The notes: generated by a model not told the origin, from the sequence alone. Positions 16,162 to 24,677 are shown, counted from the stretch's first letter. The stretch: 50,905 bases of DNA from Geminicoccus sp035556675 (GCF_035556675.1 NZ_DATMFZ010000378.1:1-50905); one strand, 5' to 3'. Program-made: numbers and translations.

Positions 16162-17232
16162 TTGGCAAGGGTCGTTCTCGGGATCGAGACATCGTGCGAC
16201 GAGACCGGTGTGGCGCTGGTGGACGAGAACCGGCGGATCCTGGCCGAGGCCGTGCGCACCCAGGTCGAGGAGCATGCGCTCTATGGCGGGGTGGTGCCGG
16301 AGATCGCGGCGCGCGCCCATGTCGAGAGCCTGGACCGGCTGGTCCGCAAGGTGATGGACGAGGCCGGCCTGGGCTTTGGCGAGCTGGCCGCGGTGGCCGC
16401 CACCGCCGGGCCCGGCCTGATCGGCGGCCTGCTGGTGGGTCTCACCACCGCCAAGGCGATCTGCCTGGTCCACGGTCTGCCCCTGGTGGCGGTCAACCAT
16501 CTGGAAGCCCATGCGCTCACCGCCAGGCTCACCGACGACGTGGCCTTCCCCTACCTCCTGCTGCTGGTCTCGGGCGGCCACTGCCAGCTGGTCGAGGTGA
16601 ACGGGGTCGGCAGCTACCGGCGCCTCGGCAGCACGGTGGACGACGCGCTGGGCGAGGCGTTCGACAAGGTCGCCAAGATGCTGGGCCTGGGCTTTCCGGG
16701 CGGGCCGGCGGTGGAGCGGGCGGCAGAGGCCGGCGATCCCGGGCGGTTCGACTTCCCCCGGCCGATGCTGGGCCGGCCGGGCTGCGCCTTCTCGTTCAGC
16801 GGCCTCAAGACCGCGGTGCGCCAGACGATCCTGGCGCTGGGGCCCGAGGCGCGTGCAGCCGTGCCCGACATCTGCGCCAGCTTCCAGGCCGCGGTCGCGG
16901 CCAGCGTCGCCGATCGCACCCGGCATGCGCTGAAGCTGTTCCGCGCGCATCATCCGGGGACCCGGCCGACCCTGGTGGTGGCCGGTGGCGTGGCCGCGAA
17001 TGCCGCCTTGCGCGCAGCCCTCCAGGCATTGGCCGCACGGACCGACAGCCGGCTGGTCGTCCCGCCGCCCCGGCTGTGCACCGACAACGGCACCATGATC
17101 GCCTGGGCGGGCATCGAGCGGCTGCGCCTGGGCCAGACCGACCCGCTGGATACGAGGGCGCGGGCCCGCTGGCCGCTCGATCCCGATGCCGAGCCGGCGC
17201 TGGGGGGAGGGGTGAAGGGGGCCAAGGCCTAA
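16162..17232 (+). CDS. tsaD: tRNA N6-adenosine threonylcarbamoyltransferase TsaD
   Basis: A 356-residue ASKHA-fold enzyme that, with TsaB and TsaE, adds threonylcarbamoyl to A37 of ANN-decoding tRNAs. The N-terminal LGIETSCDETG is diagnostic. Metal-binding His113 and His117 lie in NHLEAH. SGGHCQL, GEAFDKVAKMLGL, FSGLKTAV and TDNGTMIAWAG are the other family blocks. The start is TTG 16162 with GGAG nine bases upstream; there is no ATG in a suitable place. It is divergent from hemC. Confidence 0.96.
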   Translation: MARVVLGIETSCDETGVALVDENRRILAEAVRTQVEEHALYGGVVPEIAARAHVESLDRLVRKVMDEAGLGFGELAAVAATAGPGLIGGLLVGLTTAKAICLVHGLPLVAVNHLEAHALTARLTDDVAFPYLLLLVSGGHCQLVEVNGVGSYRRLGSTVDDALGEAFDKVAKMLGLGFPGGPAVERAAEAGDPGRFDFPRPMLGRPGCAFSFSGLKTAVRQTILALGPEARAAVPDICASFQAAVAASVADRTRHALKLFRAHHPGTRPTLVVAGGVAANAALRAALQALAARTDSRLVVPPPRLCTDNGTMIAWAGIERLRLGQTDPLDTRARARWPLDPDAEPALGGGVKGAKA

Positions 17233-17266
17233 CCGGCGGCGCCACGCTCCGCTGCCGGTCGTGGCA

Positions 17267-17767
17267 TCACTCCAGCGCCTCGAACTGCTGCCGCAGCCGG
17301 TTCTTCCACAGCGCCCGGCCGCCGCGCTCCCACATCTCGTCATTGTTGCCGCGGATGTCGACGCTGCCGCCAGCCACGGGCTGGCCGGTGGCGACCTCCT
17401 GGCCGCGGGCATTGATGTTGAGGATCAGGTTCGAGACCTTCTGCACCGTGCCGGTGACGACGATGTCGGCGCCCAGCTCCCGCGCCAGCTCGATGGCGCA
17501 CTTGGCGCAACTGTTGAGCGAGCGCTCGTTGGCCACCGCTTGGACCGGCGTCACGTCGATCAGGGTGAAGCCGGGCAGGCCCGCGATCGCGTCGCGCAGC
17601 TGCGGCGCCAGCCGGTTAAGCCTGACGGTCTCGGCGGGGTCGACCCCTTCGATCTCGCCATCCAGGCTCGTGTCGATCAGCTCGAAGTCGAACACCGCGA
17701 CCGTGCGCTCGGCCGCTCCCGCCGGCAGCGCCAGCAGGAGGAGCAGGGCAGCCGGCAACCATCTCAT
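17267..17767 (-). CDS. Secreted DUF3280/DUF2380-type protein
   Basis: A 166-residue protein with a clear Sec signal (LPAALLLLLALPAGAA, residues 4-19). The mature part opens RTVAVFDFELIDTSLDGE, typical of DUF2380/DUF3280 proteins. Next come a hydrophilic helix and a CAKC pair (residues about 90-93) before ELGADIVVTGTVQKVSN, a TolB-like or curli-CsgG-like nucleotide-free fold segment by resemblance only. It lies 16 bp downstream of the GbdR-like gene on the same strand and is probably co-transcribed with it. Homologues with this family label are often near methylotrophy or amine-oxidation genes, which fits the sox cluster here. Function is unknown. Confidence 0.65.
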   Translation of the reverse strand: MRWLPAALLLLLALPAGAAERTVAVFDFELIDTSLDGEIEGVDPAETVRLNRLAPQLRDAIAGLPGFTLIDVTPVQAVANERSLNSCAKCAIELARELGADIVVTGTVQKVSNLILNINARGQEVATGQPVAGGSVDIRGNNDEMWERGGRALWKNRLRQQFEALE

Positions 17768-17783
17768 TCATGTCTCCAAGGGC

Positions 17784-18761
17784 TCACGCCGCCGCCAGGC
17801 GCTCCTGCCTGGGGGTCTTGCCGTACATCTGCCGGTAGCAGGTCGAGAAATGCGAGGCGGACACGAAGCCGCAGGCGCAGGCGACGTTCATGATCGGCAG
17901 GTCGGTCTGGTAGAGCAGGTGGCGGGCGCGCTCCAGGCGCAGCTCCAGATAATACTGGGCCGGCGTGCGGCCGAGATGCTTCTTGAACAGCCGCTCCAGC
18001 TGCCGGCGCGACATGCCGACATATTTGGCGAGCTGGTCCTGGCCCAGCGGCTCCTCGACATTCGCCTCCATCAGCTCGATCGCCAGGATCAGCTTGGGAT
18101 GATGGACGCCCAGCCGCACCCGGATCGGCATGCGCTGGCGGTCGTCCGCACTGCGCACCCGGTCCAGGATGCACTGCTCGGACACGCGCGCCGCCAGCTC
18201 GTCGCCATGCGCCGTGGTGATCTTCTGCAGCATCAGGTCGAGCGCCGCCGTGCCACCGGCACAGGTGAAGCGGTTGCGGTCGATCTCGAACAGGTCGGCG
18301 GTGACGTTGATGTCGGGGAAGGCCTCGACGAAGCCCGGGATGTTCTCCCAGTGGATGGTGCAGCGATAGCCTTCCAGCAGCCCGGCCCGGCCCAGGATGT
18401 GGGCGCCGGCACAGATCGAGCCGATCTGGGCGCCGCGCCGGTCGGCCCAGCGCAGCCAGGCCAGCACCTCCTTGTCCTGGTAGCGCTCGGAATGCAGCCC
18501 GCCGCAGACCACGATGGTGGGCGGCTGGCTGGCCGGGATCTCGAACTTGCCCATGGGCAGGTCGACCGCCGTCTCGATGCCCACGGAGGAGGCCACCGGC
18601 TGGCCGTCCTTGCTCAGGATCACCCAGCGGTACAGCTCTTTTCCCGACATCCGGTTGGCGATCCGCAACGGCTCCAGCGCTGCCGCGAACGCGATCATCG
18701 TGAAGCTCGGAACCAGCAGAAACGCCACGATCTCCGGTTGACTCCGGGTCTGCTCGCTCAT
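17784..18761 (-). CDS. GlxA/GbdR-like AraC family regulator with DJ-1/PfpI domain
   Basis: A 325-residue regulator. Residues 10-190 form a DJ-1/PfpI amidase-like sensor domain (IVVCGGLHSERY, then SICAGAHILGRAGLLEGY with the nucleophile-elbow Cys). Residues about 225-320 are the double helix-turn-helix AraC domain (VGMSRRQLERLFKKHLGRTP, then ACACGFVSASHFSTCYRQ). The group includes Pseudomonas GbdR and SouR, which activate glycine betaine, dimethylglycine and sarcosine genes. The divergent soxBDAG operon makes the same role likely here. The ligand would be dimethylglycine, betaine or sarcosine by inference. Confidence 0.85.
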   Translation of the reverse strand: MSEQTRSQPEIVAFLLVPSFTMIAFAAALEPLRIANRMSGKELYRWVILSKDGQPVASSVGIETAVDLPMGKFEIPASQPPTIVVCGGLHSERYQDKEVLAWLRWADRRGAQIGSICAGAHILGRAGLLEGYRCTIHWENIPGFVEAFPDINVTADLFEIDRNRFTCAGGTAALDLMLQKITTAHGDELAARVSEQCILDRVRSADDRQRMPIRVRLGVHHPKLILAIELMEANVEEPLGQDQLAKYVGMSRRQLERLFKKHLGRTPAQYYLELRLERARHLLYQTDLPIMNVACACGFVSASHFSTCYRQMYGKTPRQERLAAA

Positions 18762-19026
18762 CCTGACCCTTCTGGCGCAAGGGGAAGTCCGGCCGATCTC
18801 CCACGGTGGCAGTTTCGTGTTTGCGACACAAGCTTGCCTCGTACCGGAAGGTCACTTGAAGCCCGCCGGACCACCTGGATGCGACATCCTGCCGCGGACT
18901 TGCCAGCCGGTGTCGCTTTCGCGGCAACCACCGGCCGCGGTGCCGCTAGACGGAGGCCGATGCCTGCCGCTACTCCTCCGCGCTTAGCGGCCCCTTCACC
19001 GGCCGGACCACCAGCATGACCCGAGC
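18762..19026. promoter_or_regulatory. Divergent promoter region between the GbdR-like gene and soxB
   Basis: This 265-bp region must carry the promoters of both divergent units. I see GCGACA/TGTCGC half sites (TTTGCGACACAAGC near 18833, GATGCGACATCC near 18880, GGTGTCGCTTTCGC near 18910) that could form activator binding sites. A defined GbdR box cannot be assigned by eye. Two overlapping starts (ATGACCCGAGCATGACCCGC) precede soxB; the first opens only four codons. Confidence 0.4.
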
Positions 19027-20277
19027 ATGACCCGCTTCTCGATCTTCTCGCTGGCGCGGAACGCCCTGTCCGGCCACGCCAACTGGCCGGCCTACTGGCG
19101 CAGCCCCGAGCCCAAGCGGGGTTATGACGTCGTGATCATCGGCGGCGGCGGCCATGGCCTGGCCACCGCCTACTACCTCGCCAAGGTCCACAAGGTGACC
19201 AATGTCGCGGTGCTGGAGCGCGGCTGGCTGGGCGGCGGCAATACCGGGCGCAACACCACGATCTGCCGCTCCAACTATCTCTACGACGAGAGCGCCGGCC
19301 TCTACGACCATGCGATGCAGCTCTGGGAAGGGCTCTCGGCCGAGCTGAACTACAACGTGATGTTCAGCCAGCGCGGCGTGCTCATGCTGGCGCACAACAC
19401 CCACGACCTGCAGATCGCGCGGCGCACCGTCCATGCCAACCGGCTGAACGGCGTGGACAACGAGCTGCTGACCGCGGAGGAGGCCAAGGCCTTCTGCCCG
19501 CAGCTCAACCTGTCGAAGGACATCCGCTACCCCGTGATCGGCGCCGCCCTGCAGCGGCGCGGTGGCACCGCCCGGCACGATGCGGTCGCCTGGGGCTATG
19601 CACGTGGTGCGGATCGCCTGGGCGTCGACATCATCCAGAACTGCGAGGTGACCGGCATCCGGGTCGAGGGCGGCCGGGCCGTGGGTGTCGAGACCAGTCG
19701 CGGCTACATCGCGGCTGGCCGGATCGGCTGCGTGGCGGCCGGTCATTCCTCGGTGGTGGCGGGCATGGCCGGGATCGAGCTGCCGCTGGAGAGCTTCCCG
19801 CTCCAGGCGCTGGTGTCCGAGCCGGTCAAGCCGGCCTTCCCCTGCGTGGTGATGAGCAACACGATCCACGCCTATATCAGCCAGTCGGACAAGGGCGAGC
19901 TGGTGATCGGGGCCGGCACCGACCAGTACATCTCCTATGCCCAGCGCGGCGGGATGCAGATCATCGAGCATACGCTGGAGGCGATCCTGGAGCTGTTCCC
20001 GATCTTCTCCCGGATGCGGATGCTGCGCTCCTGGGCCGGCATCGTCGACGTCACGCCCGACCGCTCGCCGATCATCGGCAAGACCCCGGTCGGCAACTTC
20101 TTCATCAACTGCGGCTGGGGGACCGGCGGCTTCAAGGCCACGCCCGGCTCCGGCCACGTCTTCGCCCACACCCTGGCGCATGGCGAGCCGCACCCGATCA
20201 ATGCGCCCTTCACCCTGGACCGGTTCGTCAACGGCCGGCTGATCGACGAGGCGGCGGCGGCGGCGGTGGCGCATTGA
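19027..20277 (+). CDS. soxB: Sarcosine oxidase beta subunit
   Basis: A 416-residue flavoprotein of the heterotetrameric sarcosine oxidase. It oxidises sarcosine to glycine with release of a one-carbon unit to tetrahydrofolate. The FAD Rossmann motif is VVIIGGGGHGLATAYYLA (residues 35-52). GRNTTICRSNYLY is family-specific. His184 in GGTARHDAVAWGYAR is the probable covalent FMN attachment residue. GWGTGGFKATPGSGH closes the FAD site. The start is ATG 19027 without an obvious Shine-Dalgarno. The operon continues to soxD after an interrupting GIY-YIG cassette of about 0.4 kb. Confidence 0.95.
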   Translation: MTRFSIFSLARNALSGHANWPAYWRSPEPKRGYDVVIIGGGGHGLATAYYLAKVHKVTNVAVLERGWLGGGNTGRNTTICRSNYLYDESAGLYDHAMQLWEGLSAELNYNVMFSQRGVLMLAHNTHDLQIARRTVHANRLNGVDNELLTAEEAKAFCPQLNLSKDIRYPVIGAALQRRGGTARHDAVAWGYARGADRLGVDIIQNCEVTGIRVEGGRAVGVETSRGYIAAGRIGCVAAGHSSVVAGMAGIELPLESFPLQALVSEPVKPAFPCVVMSNTIHAYISQSDKGELVIGAGTDQYISYAQRGGMQIIEHTLEAILELFPIFSRMRMLRSWAGIVDVTPDRSPIIGKTPVGNFFINCGWGTGGFKATPGSGHVFAHTLAHGEPHPINAPFTLDRFVNGRLIDEAAAAAVAH

Positions 20278-20300
20278 TGCTTGGTCGTGCTCGCCTCTCA

Positions 20301-20332
20301 TCGTCATGGCCGGCCTTGAGCCGGCCATCCAG
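20301..20332 (+). repeat. 32-bp palindromic (REP-like) repeat, copy 1
   Basis: TCGTCATGGCCGG, then CCTTGAG, then CCGGCCATCCAG. A 9-bp stem (ATGGCCGGC/GCCGGCCAT) encloses the loop CTTGA. It lies 23 bases after the soxB stop. Copy 2 at 20643-20674 is its inverted partner, with 30 of 32 positions identical. The two differences form a compensating base-pair change at the top of the stem. Confidence 0.88.
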
Positions 20333-20336
20333 TCCT

Positions 20337-20624
20337 TCACCGGACGATATCGTCCCAAAGGTCCCGCCAGTCGGGATTGATCTTCTCGATCAGTGCCAGC
20401 TTCCAGTCGCGCCGCCAGCGCTTCAGGCTGGTTCCCCGCTGGATCGCCGCAGCCATCTCGTCATGGACTTCGTACCAGACCAGCGACTTCACGCCGTACC
20501 TTTCGGTGAAGCCTGCAACTGCTCCAGTGCGGTGCTCGTGAACACGACGGACCAGATCTCCGGTCACGCCAATGTAGAGCGTGCCGTTGCGCTGGCTGGC
20601 CATGATGTAGACGAATGCCGCCAT
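20337..20624 (-). CDS. GIY-YIG nuclease family protein
   Basis: A 95-residue single-domain protein of the UPF0213-like GIY-YIG group. It has VYIMASQRNG and LYIGVTGDLVRRVHEH (the two core strands and the helix Arg) and the metal-binding Glu region VWYEVHDEM. It ends IEKINPDWRDLW, typical of this family. Such domains cut DNA with one metal ion; the cellular role of the small stand-alone members is unclear. It is antisense to, and interrupts, the sox operon between soxB and soxD. It is tightly bracketed by inverted palindromic repeats: copy 1 lies 4 bases from its stop and copy 2 lies 18 bases from its start. Confidence 0.92.
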   Translation of the reverse strand: MAAFVYIMASQRNGTLYIGVTGDLVRRVHEHRTGAVAGFTERYGVKSLVWYEVHDEMAAAIQRGTSLKRWRRDWKLALIEKINPDWRDLWDDIVR

Positions 20625-20642
20625 GCCTCACCATCCGGAAAA

Positions 20643-20674
20643 CTGGATGGCCGGGTCAAGCCCGGCCATGACGA
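20643..20674 (-). repeat. 32-bp palindromic (REP-like) repeat, copy 2 (inverted)
   Basis: On the minus strand it reads TCGTCATGGCCGG, then GCTTGAC, then CCGGCCATCCAG. It is the inverted partner of copy 1, so the pair forms terminal inverted repeats around the GIY-YIG gene. The stem pair C-G of copy 1 is G-C here, so the hairpin is preserved while the sequence changed. Confidence 0.88.
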
Positions 20675-20702
20675 TTATGGGTGGGGGCACCCCGTAGTTT
20701 CT

Positions 20703-20734
20703 TCGTCATCGCTGCCCCTGAGCCCGCCATCCAG
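20703..20734 (+). repeat. 32-bp palindromic (REP-like) repeat, copy 3 (diverged)
   Basis: TCGTCATCGCTGC, then CCCTGAG, then CCCGCCATCCAG. It matches copy 1 at 27 of 32 positions and has the same orientation. The outer TCGTCAT and CCATCCAG are unchanged, while the stem is imperfect. It ends 21 bases before the soxD start. Confidence 0.75.
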
Positions 20735-20755
20735 CATCCCCAAGAGCCCCACCCC

Positions 20756-21037
20756 ATGCTCCTGATCACCTGCCCCCATTGCGGCCCGCGCGCCGAGACC
20801 GAGTTCCGCAACGGCGGCGAGGCCGGCATCGTGCGGCCGGCCGACCCGGCGGCGCTGAGCGACGGCGCCTGGGCCGGCTATGTCTTCACCCGGCAGAACC
20901 CCAAGGGCCGCTTCCACGAGCGCTGGTGCCATGTGCAGGGCTGCGGGCGCTGGTTCACCGCGGTACGCGACACGGTGACCGATCGGTTCTCCAGCTTTCA
21001 CGCGGTGGGCGAGCAGCCGGACGGGGCGGGCCGATGA
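20756..21037 (+). CDS. soxD: Sarcosine oxidase delta subunit
   Basis: A 93-residue zinc-binding subunit. The zinc ligands expected for the family are all present: Cys6 and Cys9 in TCPHCG, His59 and Cys63 in WCHVQGC. RAETEF and FHERW are also characteristic. The start is ATG 20756. An open frame extends upstream through the repeat region but lacks family resemblance. The ribosome binding site is weak. Its stop overlaps the soxA start (ATGA). Confidence 0.95.
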   Translation: MLLITCPHCGPRAETEFRNGGEAGIVRPADPAALSDGAWAGYVFTRQNPKGRFHERWCHVQGCGRWFTAVRDTVTDRFSSFHAVGEQPDGAGR

Positions 21038-24000
21038 GCCAGAAGGCGCGCATCGCGCAGGGCGGACGGGTCGACCGGAGCCGCACCATCCGCTTCACCT
21101 TCGACGGCAAGCGCTACGAAGGCCATCCCGGCGACACGCTGGCCTCGGCGCTGCTCGCCAACGGCGTCCATCTGGTCGGCCGGTCGTTCAAGTACCATCG
21201 GCCGCGCGGCTTCCTGTCGGCAGGCGCGGAGGAGCCGAACGGGCTGGTCCAGCTGGAGATGGGGGGCGGGCGCACCGACCCGAACTTCAAGGCAACCCAG
21301 GTCGAGCTGTTCGACGGGCTGGTGGCCGAGAGCCAGAACCGCAAGGGCTCGCTGCGCTACGACCGCAGCGCCGTGAACGACCGGCTCGCCAACTTCCTGC
21401 CGGCGGGCTTCTACTACAAGACCTTCAAGTGGCCGGCGGCCTTCTGGACCAAGGTGTACGAGCCGCGCATCCGGGCGGCGGCCGGCCTCGGCAAGGCGCC
21501 GACCGCCCCCGATCCCGACCGTTACCTGCACCGCCATGTCTGGACCGACGTGCTGGTGGTGGGGGCCGGCCCGGCCGGGCTGGCCGCAGCGCTGGCGGCG
21601 GCACGCACCGGGGCCAGGGTGATCCTGTGCGACGAGCAGCCGGAGGTAGGCGGCTCACTGTTGAGCGAGAGCGGCCGGGGCATCACGGTCGACGAGGTGG
21701 CGCCCGAAGCCTGGCTGGAGCGGGCGAGGGCCGAGCTCGCCCAGCACCCGGAGCTGACCGTGCTCACCCGCACGACCTGCTTTGGCTATTACGACCACAA
21801 CTATCTGGGCCTGCTGGAAAAGGTCACCGACCACCTGGCCGACCCGCCGCCGGACCTGCCGCGCCAGCGTCTGTGGCGGGTGCGGGCGAAACAGGTGGTG
21901 CTGGCGACCGGCGCCATCGAGCGCCCGCTGGTGTTCCCGGACAACGACCGGCCGGGCATCATGCTGGCGGGCGCCGCGCGCACCTATCTGAACCGGTTCG
22001 GCGTGCTGGTCGGCCGCGAGGTCGTGGTCTGCACCAGCGACGACAGCGCCTATGACGCCGCCCTGGACCTCCATGAGGCGGGGGCGAAGGTCACGGTGGT
22101 CGACCAGCGCCATACGCCGATCGGCGAGCGGGTGGTGCAGGCGCAGACCGCCGGGATCACCATCCTGCGGGGTCAGGGCCCCGTGGGCAGCCAGGGCCGG
22201 TTCCGGGTTGCGCAACTCCATGTCCAGGCGCTGGACGAGGCCGGGCGGCCGATTATCGGCCGGGTCCAGGCCCTTGCCTGCGACGCCGTGCTGATGTGCG
22301 GCGGCTGGAACCCGACCGTGCATCTGTTCAGCCAGAGCCGCGGCAAGCTGCGCTGGGACGAGGGCCTGGCCGCCTTCGTGCCTGGCGAAGGCTCGCAGGA
22401 GGAGCGCTCGGCCGGTGCCTGCCGGGGCTCATGGACGCTGGCCGCGGCCCTGGACGAGGGGCTCGCCACCGGTACGGAAGCAGCCGCGGCGGCCGGCTTC
22501 GAGGCCCATCCCACGCCGGTACCTGCCGTGCGGGAGCCGGTTGCCGGCCCGCACCAGCCGGTCTGGCTGCTGGAGGGCGACCGGGCCGGGCAGCGCGCCT
22601 GGGTCGACTTCCAGAACGACGTGACGGCCAAGGACCTGAAGCTCGCCAACCGCGAGGGCTTCCGCTCGATCGAGCACGTCAAGCGCTACACCACCAACGG
22701 CATGGCGACCGACCAGGGCAAGACCAGCAACGTCACTGGCCTCGCCATCGTGGCGGAGAACCTGTCCCGGCCGATCCCGGAGGTCGGCACCACCACCTTC
22801 CGCCCGCCCTACACGCCCACGACCTTCGGCGCCTTCGCCGGGCCCAGCAGAGGTGACCTGTTCGACCCGGTCCGGCGCACGCCGATGCACGGCTGGGCCG
22901 AGCGGCAGGGTGCGGTGTTCGAGGACGTGGGCCTGTGGAAGCGGGCCTGGTACTTCCCGAAGGTGGGCGAGGACATGCACGCGGCGGTGGACCGCGAGTG
23001 CCGGGCGGTGCGCAGTGCCGTCGGCATGTTCGACGCCACCACGCTCGGCAAGATCGACATCCAGGGCCGGGACAGCGCGGAATTCCTGAACCGCATCTAC
23101 ACCAATGCCTGGAGCAAGCTCGGCATCGGCAAGTGCCGCTACGGCCTGATGCTGCGCGAGGACGGCATGGTGTTCGACGACGGCGTGACCACGCGGATCG
23201 GCGAACATCATTTCCACATGACCACCACGACTGGCGGGGCTGCCGGCGTGCTGTCCTGGCTGGAGAGCTGGCTGCAGACCGAGTGGCCGGAGCTCCAGGT
23301 CTACCTGACCTCCGTCACCGAGCAGTGGGCGGTGATCGCCTTGCAGGGGCCCAAGGCCCGCGACGTGCTCCAGGCGGTGCTGACCCGGGGCGACATCTCC
23401 AGGGAAGCCCTGCCGCATCTGTCGATGACCGAGGCGGAGGTCGCAGGCATCCCGGCCAGGATCTTCCGGATCAGCTTCACGGGCGAGCTCGGCTTCGAGG
23501 TGAACGTGCCGGCCTCCTATGGCGAGATCGTCACCGACGCGCTGTACCGCGCCGGCCAGCCGTTCGGCATCACCCCGTACGGCACCGAGGCGATGCACGT
23601 GCTGCGCGCCGAGAAAGGCTACATCATCGTCGGCCAGGAGACGGACGGCACCGTGACGCCGCAGGACCTGGGCATGGACTGGGCCGTGTCGAAGCAGAAG
23701 GATTTCCTGGGCAAGCGCTCGCTCAGCCGGCCCGACATGCTGCGTCCCGACCGCAAGCAGCTGGTGGGGCTCCTGCCGGCCGACCCGAAGCTGGTGCTGG
23801 GCGAGGGGGCGCAGATCGTCGAGAGCCCGAAGCCGAAGCTGCCGGCGAAGATGATCGGCCACGTCACCTCCAGCTACCATTCGGCCCATCTCGGCCGCTC
23901 CTTCGCGCTGGCCCTGCTCTCGGGCGGGCGGGCGCGCCACGGCCAGCGCCTGTGGGTCAGCCACGGCGACGGCACGGCGGAGGTCGAGGTGACGGCACCG

Positions 24001-24039
24001 GTATTCATCGATCCCGAGGGAGGCCGGCTCCATGCCTGA
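21034..24039 (+). CDS. soxA: Sarcosine oxidase alpha subunit
   Basis: A 1001-residue subunit, the usual size. Residues 15-100 form a ferredoxin-like domain without cluster cysteines (FDGKRYEGHPGDTLASALLA). Residues about 170-480 bind NAD (VLVVGAGPAGLAAALAAARTG). Residues about 620-1000 form a GcvT/aminomethyltransferase domain that binds tetrahydrofolate (HGWAERQGAVFEDVG, FTGELGFEVNVPA, AEKGYIIVGQETDGT). The start ATG 21034 overlaps the soxD stop. The open frame continuing upstream from 21034 covers soxD in another frame and is not coding. Confidence 0.96.
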   Translation: MSQKARIAQGGRVDRSRTIRFTFDGKRYEGHPGDTLASALLANGVHLVGRSFKYHRPRGFLSAGAEEPNGLVQLEMGGGRTDPNFKATQVELFDGLVAESQNRKGSLRYDRSAVNDRLANFLPAGFYYKTFKWPAAFWTKVYEPRIRAAAGLGKAPTAPDPDRYLHRHVWTDVLVVGAGPAGLAAALAAARTGARVILCDEQPEVGGSLLSESGRGITVDEVAPEAWLERARAELAQHPELTVLTRTTCFGYYDHNYLGLLEKVTDHLADPPPDLPRQRLWRVRAKQVVLATGAIERPLVFPDNDRPGIMLAGAARTYLNRFGVLVGREVVVCTSDDSAYDAALDLHEAGAKVTVVDQRHTPIGERVVQAQTAGITILRGQGPVGSQGRFRVAQLHVQALDEAGRPIIGRVQALACDAVLMCGGWNPTVHLFSQSRGKLRWDEGLAAFVPGEGSQEERSAGACRGSWTLAAALDEGLATGTEAAAAAGFEAHPTPVPAVREPVAGPHQPVWLLEGDRAGQRAWVDFQNDVTAKDLKLANREGFRSIEHVKRYTTNGMATDQGKTSNVTGLAIVAENLSRPIPEVGTTTFRPPYTPTTFGAFAGPSRGDLFDPVRRTPMHGWAERQGAVFEDVGLWKRAWYFPKVGEDMHAAVDRECRAVRSAVGMFDATTLGKIDIQGRDSAEFLNRIYTNAWSKLGIGKCRYGLMLREDGMVFDDGVTTRIGEHHFHMTTTTGGAAGVLSWLESWLQTEWPELQVYLTSVTEQWAVIALQGPKARDVLQAVLTRGDISREALPHLSMTEAEVAGIPARIFRISFTGELGFEVNVPASYGEIVTDALYRAGQPFGITPYGTEAMHVLRAEKGYIIVGQETDGTVTPQDLGMDWAVSKQKDFLGKRSLSRPDMLRPDRKQLVGLLPADPKLVLGEGAQIVESPKPKLPAKMIGHVTSSYHSAHLGRSFALALLSGGRARHGQRLWVSHGDGTAEVEVTAPVFIDPEGGRLHA

Positions 24040-24649
24040 GCGGAACGCGGCGAGAGGGCCCGAGCGCATTGCCGGCACCACCCATCTCGACCTGAAGAAC
24101 CGGCCGTCGACCAAGGGGGCGCCGCTCCGCATGCAGGAGCGCCCGTTCAAGGCCAAGGTCGGCCTGCGTGGCGGCGAGGACGTGGCCCGGGCGGTCGAAC
24201 CCGTCCTGGGCTTCGCCCTGCCGCGCAGGGTGGGCGAGACCGGGTCGGGCTCGGGCGCGCATGCCTTCTGGATCGGGCCGGACGACTGGATCATCGTCTA
24301 TGAGCCCGGTCGCGAGGCGCAGATCGCCCAGGCGCTGCGCGAGGCCTGCCGGGGCCTGCACCATGCTGTGATCGACCTGACGGAGCGGATGACCACGATC
24401 TGCCTGGAAGGCCAGCGCCTGCGCGACGTGCTGGCGGCCGGCTGCCCGCTCGACCTGCACCCCCGCGCGTTCCGGCCCGGCATGGTGCTGCAGAGCCATC
24501 TGGGCAAGGCCAACGTCATCCTGCACTACGTGGCAGGCAATGCCGAGCGGCCGTTCGTCGACCTGTACACCAACCGGTCCTTCGCGGACTATGTTTGGAA
24601 GTATCTGGAAAACGCCGCCCGCGAGTTCGGCTATGAGATCGTCGCGTGA
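24032..24649 (+). CDS. soxG: Sarcosine oxidase gamma subunit
   Basis: A 205-residue subunit homologous to GcvT fragments, with KVGLRGGEDVARAVEP, AFWIGPDDWIIVYEPG and DLTERMTTICLEG. It overlaps soxA by 8 bp, the usual soxBDAG coupling. Gamma helps to form the tetrahydrofolate-accessible cavity of the heterotetramer. ATG 24032 is the only suitable start. Confidence 0.92.
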   Translation: MPERNAARGPERIAGTTHLDLKNRPSTKGAPLRMQERPFKAKVGLRGGEDVARAVEPVLGFALPRRVGETGSGSGAHAFWIGPDDWIIVYEPGREAQIAQALREACRGLHHAVIDLTERMTTICLEGQRLRDVLAAGCPLDLHPRAFRPGMVLQSHLGKANVILHYVAGNAERPFVDLYTNRSFADYVWKYLENAAREFGYEIVA

Positions 24650-24677
24650 CCGGTCCAGGCAAGGGAGCGAGTTGAGG

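Noticed and set aside
16143..19019. 958-residue plus-strand frame
   Set aside because: Overlaps tsaD in another frame and is antisense to the DUF3280 and GbdR-like genes. No domain resemblance.
22429..24294. 621-residue minus-strand frame
   Set aside because: Antisense shadow of soxA and soxG.
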